DNA from: a virus
Reading direction: 5' to 3' (one strand)
Length of the DNA stretch: 46,515 bases
IMG/VR virus record: IMGVR_UViG_3300020190_000101
Span: 1-46,515 of that record
The translations under genes were made by a program, and so were the position numbers. Of the stretch, positions 14,310 through 23,086 are shown piece after piece. The first letter of the stretch is position 1, and each line of letters begins with the position of its first letter. The notes beneath the pieces were generated by a model. It made no database searches and was not told where the DNA came from. It was given only the letters and a program-made list of their open reading frames with translations.

Positions 14310-15082
14310 GGGGCTATCCTTATGGGCACACCAGAAAGGTCTAGTGCTGTGGCTTGTATCCAGTCTGCAACCAAATCTAAACGGGTGGCAGAGTTCTCAA
14401 ACACTCGGCTGTCGCAAATGGCTAGAGAAGACACCACTCCAACCAGAATGCCGTTTGCGTCAATCACCGCACCACCAGAGTCTCCAAAGAAAACAGTGGT
14501 TTCGTGCCTGTACATTTTAAAGCATGTGGGGTCTTCAATCAGGGTTCCGTAATACGCAAATTCACCCCATTTGCTGCGGCGTTTGTAGTCACCACCAAAT
14601 CCAATCACGGTTAGTGGTTCGCCTCGTGTGTACCGATTGGTGTCAGGATTCAACAGGGGAATGGGTGTGGCAGGGCACGGCTTTTCCAGTACTGCAACAG
14701 CCACATCCATGAAAATAGTGTCGCCAACCTTGAACTTGGGGTGCAACTTGTAGTCTGCTATTTTATACAACTCACACCCTGCTTTGAAGTGGGTCACATC
14801 ACCGTTTTCTAGGCAATGCCCTGCGGTAAGAACTACTCGCGGTGCAATCAGGACAGCACTGCCTATTTCGCAGCCGTCCCGTGTAACTAATTCACCCACC
14901 GCAAGTTCTTCTGTTTGCTCGTCCAGTAGGGAAAATCCGTCCATGAACCACGGGAGGGTTGTGAGGGATTTCCCTACTGGAGATTCCTGTGGTGTGTCGT
15001 ATACCGACACCGATGCCTCGTCACATGCCCCGAAGAGTAGTGAGAGGGCTAGCAGAAGAGATGTAACTCCTGCTCTCTGCAT
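14306..15082 (-). CDS. Secreted trypsin-like (S1) serine protease, lipoprotein
   Basis: 258 aa. The N terminus (MQRAGVTSLLLALSLLFGAC) is a lipoprotein signal with Cys 20 at the lipobox. The S1 triad is intact: VVLTAGHC (His 89), DVAVAVLE (Asp 126) and GDSGGA (Ser 202). Several Cys residues (71, 90, 103, 136, 187, about 223) could form disulfides, consistent with export. It would act at the periplasm or cell surface, perhaps shaving outer-membrane proteins, blocking superinfection, or aiding lysis. S1 proteases are unusual in phages. It has no close tail partner; a methyltransferase lies upstream beyond a terminator. Enzyme class is confident, role is not. Confidence 0.85.
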   Translation of the reverse strand: MQRAGVTSLLLALSLLFGACDEASVSVYDTPQESPVGKSLTTLPWFMDGFSLLDEQTEELAVGELVTRDGCEIGSAVLIAPRVVLTAGHCLENGDVTHFKAGCELYKIADYKLHPKFKVGDTIFMDVAVAVLEKPCPATPIPLLNPDTNRYTRGEPLTVIGFGGDYKRRSKWGEFAYYGTLIEDPTCFKMYRHETTVFFGDSGGAVIDANGILVGVVSSLAICDSRVFENSATRLDLVADWIQATALDLSGVPIRIAP

Positions 15083-15134
15083 GCAAATATCTAGCCCGTT
15101 TACATAAATAAAAATGTATGGATTTCTAAAAGAA

Positions 15135-15158
15135 ACAACCCCCTGTTACGGGGGTTGT
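15135..15158 (-). terminator. Rho-independent terminator (leftward)
   Basis: A perfect 9-bp stem (ACAACCCCC with GGGGGTTGT) and 6-base loop. Read on the minus strand it is followed by TTTCTTTTAG. It lies in the 106-base gap between the methyltransferase stop (15189) and the protease start (15082), so it would end transcripts from the nrdJ-methyltransferase side. The protease would then need its own promoter. Confidence 0.75.
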
Positions 15159-15188
15159 CGGGCGGGGGATGCTATCTCCTGCGGGGTA

Positions 15189-15764
15189 TCAGTCTTCTAG
15201 TATATTTATATTTTTTAGGTCGTGTTTCTTGGAGAAAATATAAGTGGGTGGACCAAAGCGGAGATGACCATCTGGTGCTGGTAGAAACTTTGGAAAGAAC
15301 ACAAACGAATTGTATTTGTCGCTTATCATTTCAGGAAAAATGTCAGCGTCGTGAGCAACCACAAAGTCACAAACATCTACTAGTTTTTGTACAGAATAGT
15401 TTCTGGATGGTCGGAATATGTCTTCGGTTTCGCCTTGATCTACGAAAACAACACCCCAATTAGTGTTTGAAAATTCATCAATCTTTTCTTTCCAATGATG
15501 AACAGTTTTCGGTATCAAATGAAATTGGTGTTCTTCATTTTTAAGATGTGTGTACTTTTTCATGTACTCAAGGTTGTCATCAACAGATACCAGTTTTTTT
15601 CCACTACCTTGTAGTATATTGTGGAGAACAACTGTGCTGCATTCTCCTGTTCCCAGTTCCAAAACATTTCCATTACTATTTTCAATTGCCCATATCAACG
15701 CAGGTTGATGTGTTGCATAAACGCTTGTTTCGTGAGAAAGGGTGATTCCTTTGTATTGTTTCAT
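15189..15764 (-). CDS. Class I SAM-dependent methyltransferase-like protein
   Basis: 191 aa with a Rossmann methyltransferase core: NVLELGTGECSTVVL (motif I, glycine loop), KLVSVDDNLEYMKKY (acidic end of strand 2) and WGVVFVDQGE (strand 4). The C terminus has FVVAHDAD and FPKFLPAPDGH. This pattern is common among sugar or small-molecule methyltransferases in glycan clusters rather than DNA methyltransferases; no DPPY or PC motif is present. It is more AT-rich than nrdJ, suggesting separate acquisition. The ribosome site AGGAAAT precedes ATG 15764. The substrate is unknown. Confidence 0.65.
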   Translation of the reverse strand: MKQYKGITLSHETSVYATHQPALIWAIENSNGNVLELGTGECSTVVLHNILQGSGKKLVSVDDNLEYMKKYTHLKNEEHQFHLIPKTVHHWKEKIDEFSNTNWGVVFVDQGETEDIFRPSRNYSVQKLVDVCDFVVAHDADIFPEMISDKYNSFVFFPKFLPAPDGHLRFGPPTYIFSKKHDLKNINILED

Positions 15765-15785
15765 TTTATTTCCTATAGTTAGAGT

Positions 15786-17708
15786 TTAAGTAGTCAAGTC
15801 AACAATCTCGCACTTGTCGCCTGTGCATGAGAATGTTTGACTTCCAACGGTCTTGTCTTCCTTTTCGTAGTTCACCATCTCGCTCCAATCCACGCCCTTA
15901 GGCATAGCCGCAAGTGCTGCTTCGTACTGCTCCGCAGTGCAGTCTTGGTAAGGAGCCTGCTTGTACGAGTGGTCAGAATGGGGCAGGAACGAAATACCGC
16001 TAATCTCGTCAAAGTGCTTGTACACCCACGCACCCACTTCCATCCACTCGTGCTCACGCACAGTCACGGTGATGCTAGGCTTGTGTTCACACCAGTGACG
16101 CTGATACGCAAGCCACAACTCAAGGTGCTCAATAGCAGTCATGTCGTTGCGGGTAACAGAACCCACAGCCTTCATGGGAAACGAGAACACCATTGTGTGG
16201 TCAGGACGCATATTGCACGGCTCGTGTGGGAACCCCTTGTCAATCATAAACTGACACAGGGGGTCTTTACGGTCAGCACGAACGGTGCGAATGTAGTACT
16301 CGTTGTGTCGTGCGTGAATACCGCTTGCAGAATCAGTCAACTGCGATACCGTTCCGCTTGGCTTTACACAAGTAATAGCAGCCGCAGGATTGATGCCAAT
16401 CTTCTTTGCCCACTCCTTGTTGGTAGCCACTGCTTCCCCCTTCAGGGTTTCAAGCAAACGGTTCAGGGTTTCTCCCTGCTTACGCATAAGTGGATTGTCA
16501 AGAATACCTGTAAGCGAAACACCAAGCAGGGCTTCCTCTTCACAGTTCTTCTTCCACTCACTAGACAGGTACGGGAAGTGGGTAAGTGACGCTTGCCATG
16601 TGCCAAGAATAGCAGCAAGACGAACCTTACGCTTCAGGGATTCAGGAGTGTCGTCCTTGCGAACAATTACTTCGCTCAGATTGCAGAACTCCTTGTCGCG
16701 TAGAATAATTTCTGAACACGGATTGGTTCCAAACTCGTAAGACGAATCACGGCGGTCGCCTAGTTTAGACACAGTCTTTTCACACGCTTCACGATTAAAA
16801 ATACCACGCTCGCCACTCTTGGAGTTGTACAGAGACAGCCACTCCTCCATGAATGTACCAATCTCGGGCTTCTCCTTGTACGCAACACTGTTGTTGGCTA
16901 GTGCCCGCTGTGGGTTCTCGTTCCACCACGCACCACTCTTGGCATTACGCATACGCTCGTCTGTGAGATTGGACAAGGAGATAAGAGCAGACCGACGCAC
17001 ACCACCCACAACCACCACCTCTGCAACCTTGCAAATAATATCGTGGCACTCCATAGAGGTGAGTTTGCGTCCTACTGCTCGCTTGAATGTGTCTACGGTG
17101 AAAGTGAACAGTTCCTCTAGCGGACGAGGCCCACTTGCACGACCACCAAAAGTCTTGAGACGAGCACCCGCAGGGCGAATCTTGCTCAAATCCCACGACG
17201 GAATCTGCCCACCAATCAGCAGCGACACTAGTTCACGATACGCCTTTGCCCAGCCCTCTTTGGAGTCCTTGACCACAATTACAGTATCGCTGCTGCTGAA
17301 CTGCTCTGAAATGGTGGGGAGTTTCTCCACATACTGACGCTCCACGGAGAAGCCAACACCTGTACCGCACATCAGCACATACAGGATTTCATCAAACGCA
17401 CGAACCTTGTTGACTGCCACATACGAGCAGTTGTAGCCTGCGGTGTTGTCACGACGGAGTGCTTCGCCTGCGGTCATCAGAGAACGCATGGACGGCATGA
17501 TTTCAAGATTCAGAACCGCTTCACGAAGTTCTTCACGAGTGGTCTTGGGAATCTTGACACCCTTCTCGTTCCAGTGCTCGTCAAAGAACGCGAAATAACG
17601 GTCAACCGTTTCTTCCCATGTTTCGCGTCTGCCTTCGCTTTCAAGCCAGCGAGAATATCTTGAAAGATGAATAAAAGACTGGTACTGAGTGGGAAGACTC
17701 TTGCTCAT
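15786..17708 (-). CDS. nrdJ: Adenosylcobalamin-dependent (class II) ribonucleotide reductase
   Basis: Converts ribonucleotides to deoxyribonucleotides for phage DNA synthesis. The sequence shows IMPSMRSLMTAGEALRR, VLMCGTGVGFSVER, the active-site motif NPCSEIIL (N-x-C-x-E, about residue 330), KPSGTVSQLTDSASG and a C-terminal redox pair (SCTGDKCEIVDL). At 640 aa it is like the monomeric Lactobacillus-type triphosphate reductase, somewhat short. I choose the second ATG (17708) because GGAGG lies five bases before it; the upstream ATG at 17720 would put that site inside the gene. It needs host or environmental B12. A GCTAAATA box lies 30 bases upstream. Confidence 0.92.
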   Translation of the reverse strand: MSKSLPTQYQSFIHLSRYSRWLESEGRRETWEETVDRYFAFFDEHWNEKGVKIPKTTREELREAVLNLEIMPSMRSLMTAGEALRRDNTAGYNCSYVAVNKVRAFDEILYVLMCGTGVGFSVERQYVEKLPTISEQFSSSDTVIVVKDSKEGWAKAYRELVSLLIGGQIPSWDLSKIRPAGARLKTFGGRASGPRPLEELFTFTVDTFKRAVGRKLTSMECHDIICKVAEVVVVGGVRRSALISLSNLTDERMRNAKSGAWWNENPQRALANNSVAYKEKPEIGTFMEEWLSLYNSKSGERGIFNREACEKTVSKLGDRRDSSYEFGTNPCSEIILRDKEFCNLSEVIVRKDDTPESLKRKVRLAAILGTWQASLTHFPYLSSEWKKNCEEEALLGVSLTGILDNPLMRKQGETLNRLLETLKGEAVATNKEWAKKIGINPAAAITCVKPSGTVSQLTDSASGIHARHNEYYIRTVRADRKDPLCQFMIDKGFPHEPCNMRPDHTMVFSFPMKAVGSVTRNDMTAIEHLELWLAYQRHWCEHKPSITVTVREHEWMEVGAWVYKHFDEISGISFLPHSDHSYKQAPYQDCTAEQYEAALAAMPKGVDWSEMVNYEKEDKTVGSQTFSCTGDKCEIVDLTT

Positions 17709-17737
17709 TCGTGCCTCCATTGTTAGGGTTGGTAGAG

Positions 17738-17745
17738 TATTTAGC
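17738..17745 (-). promoter_or_regulatory. Candidate promoter box GCTAAATA
   Basis: GCTAAATA on the minus strand, about 30 bases before the preferred nrdJ start (17708), in the 81-base gap after the gene at 17802. Same TAAATA core as the other boxes. Confidence 0.4.
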
Positions 17746-17801
17746 CCCTACCGAGTGCGTCACAGGCAATCAAATATGAATTTGAATTTTTAGTTTAAGT
17801 T

Positions 17802-18023
17802 TTAAAAATCCGTTGGGTCTACTTCTTCAAACATGTCCACAAAAAGATACGGAACTCGCTTTCCACAGTAGATTCCTTCAACAATACACCTAGTGGGGTC
17901 TTGTGCAATTTCTCCGTAATACACAAAACGGTCATCAGGACGCAATCCGAACGACTCCACTCTGAAATCATTCAGCATATCTGATTTTATTTTAACAATA
18001 GAAAGTGGTCGTGGGTTTGCCAT
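17802..18023 (-). CDS. Small hypothetical protein, 73 aa
   Basis: MANPRPLSIVKIKSDMLNDF, then DRFVYYGEIAQ and GKRVPYLFVDMFEEVDPTDF. Beta-rich, no membrane segment or known motif. It follows the fibre gene at 18035 by 11 bases with an AAGGAA ribosome site, so it is probably in the same leftward transcript. It may be a fibre-associated or housekeeping protein; unknown. Confidence 0.5.
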   Translation of the reverse strand: MANPRPLSIVKIKSDMLNDFRVESFGLRPDDRFVYYGEIAQDPTRCIVEGIYCGKRVPYLFVDMFEEVDPTDF

Positions 18024-18034
18024 AGATTATTTCC

Positions 18035-19129
18035 TTATGCAAACAGTTTCATGTCTCTGTTTAGTGGTCTTCGTATTCTTGCCCCAATATAATCCACACG
18101 AATCAGTCTGCTAGTTGCGGTTGCAACCGAACCAGTTTTTCCTATCAAGCAACCTGGATTGAGGTAGTCTGTAGTGGCTGTGGGATACCTAGCAGAATTT
18201 GATGGTGCTGCTGTTCCGCCAGAAACACCAGCGGTGGTGTCATTAAGAATTTCCCAAGTAGTGGTAATGGTTCCGCTAGTATCTCTTTCCACACACATAT
18301 AAGTTCTGTATATGGTGCTTGTGGAAAAAGCAACACCTGTATTAATTCTTTCTTCTGCTCCATCGTTTCTAAACACTACTTGAAATGTGGTTTCGTTGAG
18401 TGTTCCATTGTAAACTCTGTTGAAATAGATTCCATCATTTGGGATAACATTTGTCCAAGTGTCTGCAAAACCTATTCGGGTGTCTGTTGTTTGGGATGTT
18501 ACATCAGTGTCAGTCATAAACCGACACTCCAATTCGTACTTGGTGATATAGCCAGCGCTTGGGGTTGGTATTCCAGGTAAAAGGCTTGCGTGCAACAAAC
18601 CTCCTGCGTATCCTGTGGTGTTTGAAGTTGTTCCTGTGATAAAGTTTATTACTCCATTACACTTATCAAATCCGTAACTGGTAGTGCTGGTTGTGCTTAT
18701 TGTGAAAGCACCACCGTTCGCGTTTGCACCCAACCATTCGCCTTGTGCTATGGACGAGGAAAAGTTGTTGCTTGTAAAATCCGTGAACGCAACAAAGTCG
18801 CTTTGTGCTGTGGAGCCTGAGCGGGACTCGTGCCTTTGCAGGAATACACTTTGGTTTTTTATTGTGCCTGTTGCACCATTAAAGGAACCAACTCCAATAA
18901 CTGCACCTGTTGAGCCGTTAAAACTGTTTACTAGATTTGGTGCAAAAATATTTGAAGAAAATGTTGCACCGCTAGCACTAACTCCTCCACTCATGGTGAC
19001 AAGACCAGTGAATGTAGCACCTTCGGTGGTTTTTACTCGTATACCACCCTCTTCTTCAATAATCAATTCCGCAGTAAGACCCGTGGAGTAGCCACCTACA
19101 GATACGAATGGAACAATTGTGTCAGCCAT
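18035..19129 (-). CDS. Tail fibre/virion structural protein with FNG-TGA repeats
   Basis: 364 aa, Ser/Thr/Gly-rich. The N-terminal third has SGGVSASGATFSSN and two repeats of the SFNGxTGAxxGV type (NSFNGSTGAVIGV, GSFNGATGTI). The same motif fills the next upstream protein, so the two are relatives or parts of one fibre. The C-terminal two thirds are beta-rich (YELECRFMTDTD, FQVVFRND, TTTWEILNDTT), like a lectin-type or knob domain, ending IGARIRRPLNRDMKLFA. It is 12 bases from its upstream neighbour. A distal fibre or decoration role is likely. Confidence 0.65.
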   Translation of the reverse strand: MADTIVPFVSVGGYSTGLTAELIIEEEGGIRVKTTEGATFTGLVTMSGGVSASGATFSSNIFAPNLVNSFNGSTGAVIGVGSFNGATGTIKNQSVFLQRHESRSGSTAQSDFVAFTDFTSNNFSSSIAQGEWLGANANGGAFTISTTSTTSYGFDKCNGVINFITGTTSNTTGYAGGLLHASLLPGIPTPSAGYITKYELECRFMTDTDVTSQTTDTRIGFADTWTNVIPNDGIYFNRVYNGTLNETTFQVVFRNDGAEERINTGVAFSTSTIYRTYMCVERDTSGTITTTWEILNDTTAGVSGGTAAPSNSARYPTATTDYLNPGCLIGKTGSVATATSRLIRVDYIGARIRRPLNRDMKLFA

Positions 19130-19141
19130 TGGATTCCCCTA

Positions 19142-20596
19142 TTACACAGGTATTACAGTTTCCACAACTTTGAATGTGGTGTTGGTGTTGATTGGTGTTG
19201 CTCGCAAACGCAGAACTTTACTCCCACCTGCAACAGTTGCTATGGTTGTGGTGTACGAAGAACACAGACTTGACCCCGAGCGAATCAAGCCGTATTGGGT
19301 GTTGTAGGTGTTGGTTCCGTCGTGAATAGCAATTATTTTGAGTGCTTCGTATCCGCTAGAGTGTGAAGCCTGCACAAAAAACTCAACGCTTCTGTTGATG
19401 TCTGCTAAACCGCCACCATCATACACCTCTACGCTTGCAATAATTTGATTGGCGGCTGTGGTTACCAAAGCGGTGCTTGTTGTGTCAATAAGTGCAGCAG
19501 CAGCACCAATTACCACGCTACCAGTCGCTACGACGGTTCCTGTTGCAATATTTGTTGTTGAAATGGATGGGTTAAGTGTAATCAATCCACTCTGGTCATC
19601 AACAGTAATGGCTGTTCCGTTGCCTGCACCGCCCCAATCACCAATATAGGTGATACTGTATGCGCCGTCACCGTTTGCACTGGAGTTTAGATACAGAGTT
19701 CCACCCACTCCTCCTGTAGTGGATAAAACAGAATCAGTCTGTAATCCTGATGAGAATACTGTGTTAGCAGAGAATGTGCCGCCTGCGGATGAAATTCCTG
19801 CTGTGAATATGGTAAGACTACTGAATGTTCCGCCTGCTGAAGATATTCCTGAATTGAATGAGTTCAGTGCGGTGAAGGTGTTGGTTCCACCCACCGTGAC
19901 ACCTGTGACTGCACCTGTTAATCCGTTGAATGACTGCACACCAATATTGGTAATAGTAACCGCACCAGTAGCCGCACTAATACTGATACCTGTTCCTGCC
20001 GCTGCGGAAGACACACCTTGAACCGCACCTGTGAGTCCGTTGAATGATGTAATATAATTTACAAATGATATTGCACCAGTTTGTCCGTTCCAAGACGAGA
20101 CACCCTGAATCGCACCAGTCAGTCCATTAAAAGAATGCACACCAGTATTTGAAACAACAACTGCACCTGTGGTGGGAGAGACTAGTATTCCATTACCAGA
20201 CCCCGATACAGATGATACATCACCACCCGATGAAGCAATAGTAAATGTGTTTCCGCTCTGTGTAATGGTGATATTTGTTCCTGCTGTTATGCCTATCGCA
20301 CCCGTCAACCCATTAAAGGTGCTGACATAAGACGCAGTGGTTCCCAAGAAACCCGAAGACACCGCAGAGAAATAATCTTTTACCGCACCAAGTGTGGGAA
20401 TCTGATAGGTCAGTCCTGCGTTAATCCCCGCAGAAGCACCACAAACACCCGCACCCACCCAAACAGGAGTGTTTCCGCTGCCCTTGCCCATCCAAAAAGT
20501 ATTATTAGAGTGGTTGAAAACTGGCTCACCAAGAGTGAGTCCTGACCCCGATGTTGGATTTACTGTGCTTTTCTTTAGTGAAATTTCAATAGCCAT
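19142..20596 (-). CDS. Tail fibre protein with FNGLTGA repeats
   Basis: 484 aa. The N terminus (MAIEISLKKSTVNPTSGSGL... GEPVFNHSNNTFWMGKG) resembles phage fibre attachment domains. Five repeats of the type SFNGLTGA(I/V)xGV follow between about residues 110 and 245, then three SAGGTFS repeats and a beta-rich C-terminal domain (VEVYDGGGLADINRSVEFFV). Such repeats form trimeric beta shafts in marine T4-like phages. GAGGAAA precedes the ATG and a CCTAAATA box lies just upstream, so it likely has its own late promoter. Confidence 0.7.
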   Translation of the reverse strand: MAIEISLKKSTVNPTSGSGLTLGEPVFNHSNNTFWMGKGSGNTPVWVGAGVCGASAGINAGLTYQIPTLGAVKDYFSAVSSGFLGTTASYVSTFNGLTGAIGITAGTNITITQSGNTFTIASSGGDVSSVSGSGNGILVSPTTGAVVVSNTGVHSFNGLTGAIQGVSSWNGQTGAISFVNYITSFNGLTGAVQGVSSAAAGTGISISAATGAVTITNIGVQSFNGLTGAVTGVTVGGTNTFTALNSFNSGISSAGGTFSSLTIFTAGISSAGGTFSANTVFSSGLQTDSVLSTTGGVGGTLYLNSSANGDGAYSITYIGDWGGAGNGTAITVDDQSGLITLNPSISTTNIATGTVVATGSVVIGAAAALIDTTSTALVTTAANQIIASVEVYDGGGLADINRSVEFFVQASHSSGYEALKIIAIHDGTNTYNTQYGLIRSGSSLCSSYTTTIATVAGGSKVLRLRATPINTNTTFKVVETVIPV

Positions 20597-20611
20597 AGGT
20601 TTCCTCTACGG

Positions 20612-20619
20612 TATTTAGG
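20612..20619 (-). promoter_or_regulatory. Candidate late promoter box CCTAAATA
   Basis: CCTAAATA directly after the stop of the collagen-like gene and 15 bases before the ribosome-site/ATG region of the fibre gene at 20596. It matches the boxes at 2118, 4697 and 13980 in all eight bases. Confidence 0.5.
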
Positions 20620-22392
20620 TCATTCCGCAACAGTCAAAAGCCCACCATCCACACTAGAAACCGCGTCGCCTTTTGCCCCCTGTGCACCCGCAGGCACATA
20701 CAACACAGAAAACCGTTCGCCTTCGTTGGGTACACCACCAGTAGCAGAGCCGTCAGTTCCCGACGACCATGTTAACGAATAGCAAGTTGTTGCACCGCTG
20801 TACGCACCTATTCTGCCTATGCTTCCAGTACGATACACGGATATGAGATTTCTGTCCATGCTTTGCAGATACAGAACACCTCGGAAAGCCGCAACTCCAG
20901 AACCTGGAATACTTATAAAGAGTTCAAAAATATTTGAACGGTCTATTCCGTGGTAGTCTGTTCCAGAGAAGAACAGGGTATTTGAACCACCGTGTGGTGT
21001 AGATATTGAGTGATTTCCTGACACATATCCAGAACCAAAACTAATGCCGCTGTTGGCTGATGGGCCTGTTCCAATAGCGGTGTACAGGTATTGGAATCCG
21101 TATGCTCCTGTTACCCCTTGTGGACCTTGTGAGCCAGTTGCACCCGCAGGACCAGTTGGGCCAGTTGCTCCTGTGGAGCCGCCACCGCCAGATATGTTTA
21201 TTGTGACTTTGCCGCCAACTTTGGTAACAGTTGCGACTCCACTTCCTGTGAAATTGATGCCACGGACATCGGGTGTGATTTTCACCCCATCGTGGTACAC
21301 AGCCACCTTGCCACCACCACCAGTGGACGCAAGCCAGCCCATGTCTTGTGGAGATACCTTGCCACCACCCAAAATCTTTTTCAGAATACGGTCAAGGCGA
21401 GCCTCGTCAATGGCTACAGATTTTTCACTTGGGTCGTAGACTAGTGGGAACTTGGCAGTTAGTAAACCGCTATCGCCTTGTTCACCCTTTTCGCCCCGTT
21501 CGCCTTGTTCACCACGGTCGCCCTTGTCGCCCTTTAGTCCCCTCTCCCCCACTCGTCCCGCTTTACCGTCCGCACCCGCCTTGCCGTCTTTTCCGTCTTT
21601 GCCGTCTTTTCCTGCAAGCCCTGGAATTCCATGTTCGCCCTTATCGCCTTTAGCACCCTTTTCGCCCCGTTCACCGCGAGCACCGTTTTCGCCACGGTCG
21701 CCCTTGTCGCCTTTCTCACCCGTTTCACCACGCTCGCCCTTGTCGCCTGTATCGCCCTTTGGGCCCTGCTCGCCGCGTTCGCCTTGTTCACCGCGTTCTC
21801 CTTTCTCGCCACGCTCACCGTCTTTGCCGTCTTTTCCAGGTTCGCCCTTGTCGCCTGGCCACCCGTTCCATCCTGTTTCACCACGGTCGCCCTTTTCACC
21901 CCGTTCGCCCCGTTCACCACGGTCGCCTCTGTCTCCCTTTTGTGGAACAAGCCCTGCAATTTCTGAAAGCACAGTAGCCAAGCCCTTGCGGAACTCGCTG
22001 AACTGTGCCTCTGTAATGTACACATGCGGTGGCGGTGGAGGGATAAACTCTTCGCCCTCACTCAACACCACGGTTTGTGGTGTGGGCTGCACATACTCAA
22101 ACAGGGTGTCTACTACACCTGTGTCCGCAGACAGCACCACCGCACGACCGCGTGGGTCAAGAAAGCAATGCTCGCCAAGCCCGTCACCAATTTTCAAAAT
22201 ATACGGATTACTTGCGGCTGCTTGGGTTTGGGAAATGTAAGTAAAGGTGTCACCAATAGAGTAACTAGTGCCCTTGACGCGATGAGTCAGGGTAAACTGC
22301 GACCCAAAGCCGTAACGCCCCTCCGAAAACGGCAGGGGCTTTTGTGGCTCTTGCGAGTCTTTAGACTGTGAGAATCGCTTGAACTGTTCCAT
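20620..22392 (-). CDS. Collagen-like fibre protein
   Basis: 590 aa. The N-terminal domain (1-115; YSIGDTFTYISQTQAAASNP) ends in a PPPPP hinge and a helix (TEAQFSEFRKGLATVLSEIA) that could nucleate a trimer. Residues 153-309 are about 50 continuous Gly-X-Y triplets, mostly GERGEKGDRG-type with charged X and Y. A second short run (about 405-431, GATGPTGPAGATG) is Thr/Pro-rich. The C terminus is a beta knob. Bacterial and phage collagens of this kind form thermally stable triple helices without hydroxyproline, using charge pairs. It is probably a long tail or capsid fibre. Confidence 0.85.
   Translation of the reverse strand: MEQFKRFSQSKDSQEPQKPLPFSEGRYGFGSQFTLTHRVKGTSYSIGDTFTYISQTQAAASNPYILKIGDGLGEHCFLDPRGRAVVLSADTGVVDTLFEYVQPTPQTVVLSEGEEFIPPPPPHVYITEAQFSEFRKGLATVLSEIAGLVPQKGDRGDRGERGERGEKGDRGETGWNGWPGDKGEPGKDGKDGERGEKGERGEQGERGEQGPKGDTGDKGERGETGEKGDKGDRGENGARGERGEKGAKGDKGEHGIPGLAGKDGKDGKDGKAGADGKAGRVGERGLKGDKGDRGEQGERGEKGEQGDSGLLTAKFPLVYDPSEKSVAIDEARLDRILKKILGGGKVSPQDMGWLASTGGGGKVAVYHDGVKITPDVRGINFTGSGVATVTKVGGKVTINISGGGGSTGATGPTGPAGATGSQGPQGVTGAYGFQYLYTAIGTGPSANSGISFGSGYVSGNHSISTPHGGSNTLFFSGTDYHGIDRSNIFELFISIPGSGVAAFRGVLYLQSMDRNLISVYRTGSIGRIGAYSGATTCYSLTWSSGTDGSATGGVPNEGERFSVLYVPAGAQGAKGDAVSSVDGGLLTVAE
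21466..21936 (-). repeat. Gly-X-Y (collagen) coding repeat
   Basis: About 157 codons in which every third residue is glycine, dominated by GER, GEK, GDK, GDR and GKD triplets. The first part is nearly uninterrupted; one GWNGWPG stretch adds two Trp in X/Y positions. The low-complexity DNA is a likely site of length change by recombination. Confidence 0.9.
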
Positions 22393-22396
22393 CCTA

Positions 22397-23080
22397 TTAT
22401 GTAGGGCGTACTGTTAGTGCCTTCCACGAGTGGGGATACAGGGGTGCAATGATTTCAGAAATTGCTTTGGCGTACTGTTGCACTTCCCACTGTGCGTGTG
22501 CGTCAATCCGCTGTGCGTAGATACGGGCAAACGCAGACAGCGAACCTGTCCACCACCATTCCGTATAGGTTCCCTGTGGCAGTACTGCACGAGCCTGTTC
22601 AGGAGCAACCCCACGAGCCAACAGGCGGTTGTATGTGTCAAGGGCTTCCAACACCACACGGTTGTAAATCTCGTCCATCTCTGCAACCAGTGGCACATCG
22701 TCCACAAAATTGCTGCTGCCTTGTTTGGCTCCATCGGTGGGTGCTGCTCGCCATTCAGGAGTGTAGAACTGCGGCTCGTCTGTGACATAGCGACGAGACA
22801 CTTCGTTCATAACAAGACCAACTTGATGTTTTCCGAGTTGTGCTCTGATAAAAATTGGAGCCTTGATGCGTAGTGTGATTTGCGGATGGGCAAACGGTGT
22901 CCAGTGGTTGTGTTTAGCCAGATACCCAATAAGTTTTTCGTCCTTGCCGCTGAACTCTTCGCTCTCCTTGTTAAAGGACACGCGAGCAGCGTTCACCACA
23001 GTCAGGTCGTCTCCCATGTGTGACACATATTCCACATGACCACAGTTCAGTACAGAAATAAAGGTTTCACGAGTTTGCAT
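22397..23080 (-). CDS. thyX: Flavin-dependent thymidylate synthase
   Basis: 227 aa. Makes dTMP from dUMP using FAD, NADPH and methylene-tetrahydrofolate. The ThyX motif region reads KHQVGLVMNEVSRRY, a variant of RHRxxSxNExSxRY in which the first Arg is Lys and the third residue is Gln, as I recall from other phage ThyX. Other family blocks: HNHWTPFAHPQITLRI (N-terminal His/flavin region), EQARAVLPQGTYTEWWWTGSL and DAHAQWEVQQYA. It lies between the fibre genes and the primase block, five bases after the collagen-like gene's start, with a weak ribosome site. With nrdJ and dut it supplies dNTPs. Confidence 0.92.
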   Translation of the reverse strand: MQTRETFISVLNCGHVEYVSHMGDDLTVVNAARVSFNKESEEFSGKDEKLIGYLAKHNHWTPFAHPQITLRIKAPIFIRAQLGKHQVGLVMNEVSRRYVTDEPQFYTPEWRAAPTDGAKQGSSNFVDDVPLVAEMDEIYNRVVLEALDTYNRLLARGVAPEQARAVLPQGTYTEWWWTGSLSAFARIYAQRIDAHAQWEVQQYAKAISEIIAPLYPHSWKALTVRPT

Positions 23081-23086
23081 GGTGGG

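Noticed and set aside
15103-15110. CATAAATA on the plus strand as a late promoter
   Set aside because: It points towards the antisense of the methyltransferase; no plus-strand gene follows.
15837-16589. Plus-strand open frame of 250 codons opposite nrdJ
   Set aside because: It is fully antisense to a highly conserved enzyme gene, without a ribosome site or recognised domain.
21452-22240. Long plus-strand open frame of Pro/Ser/Arg repeats opposite the collagen gene
   Set aside because: It is the antisense image of the Gly-X-Y codons and has no ribosome site or sensible composition.
18035-22392. Direct repeats in fibre genes as a CRISPR array or mobile element
   Set aside because: They are in-frame codon repeats of fibre motifs without spacer structure or terminal repeats.
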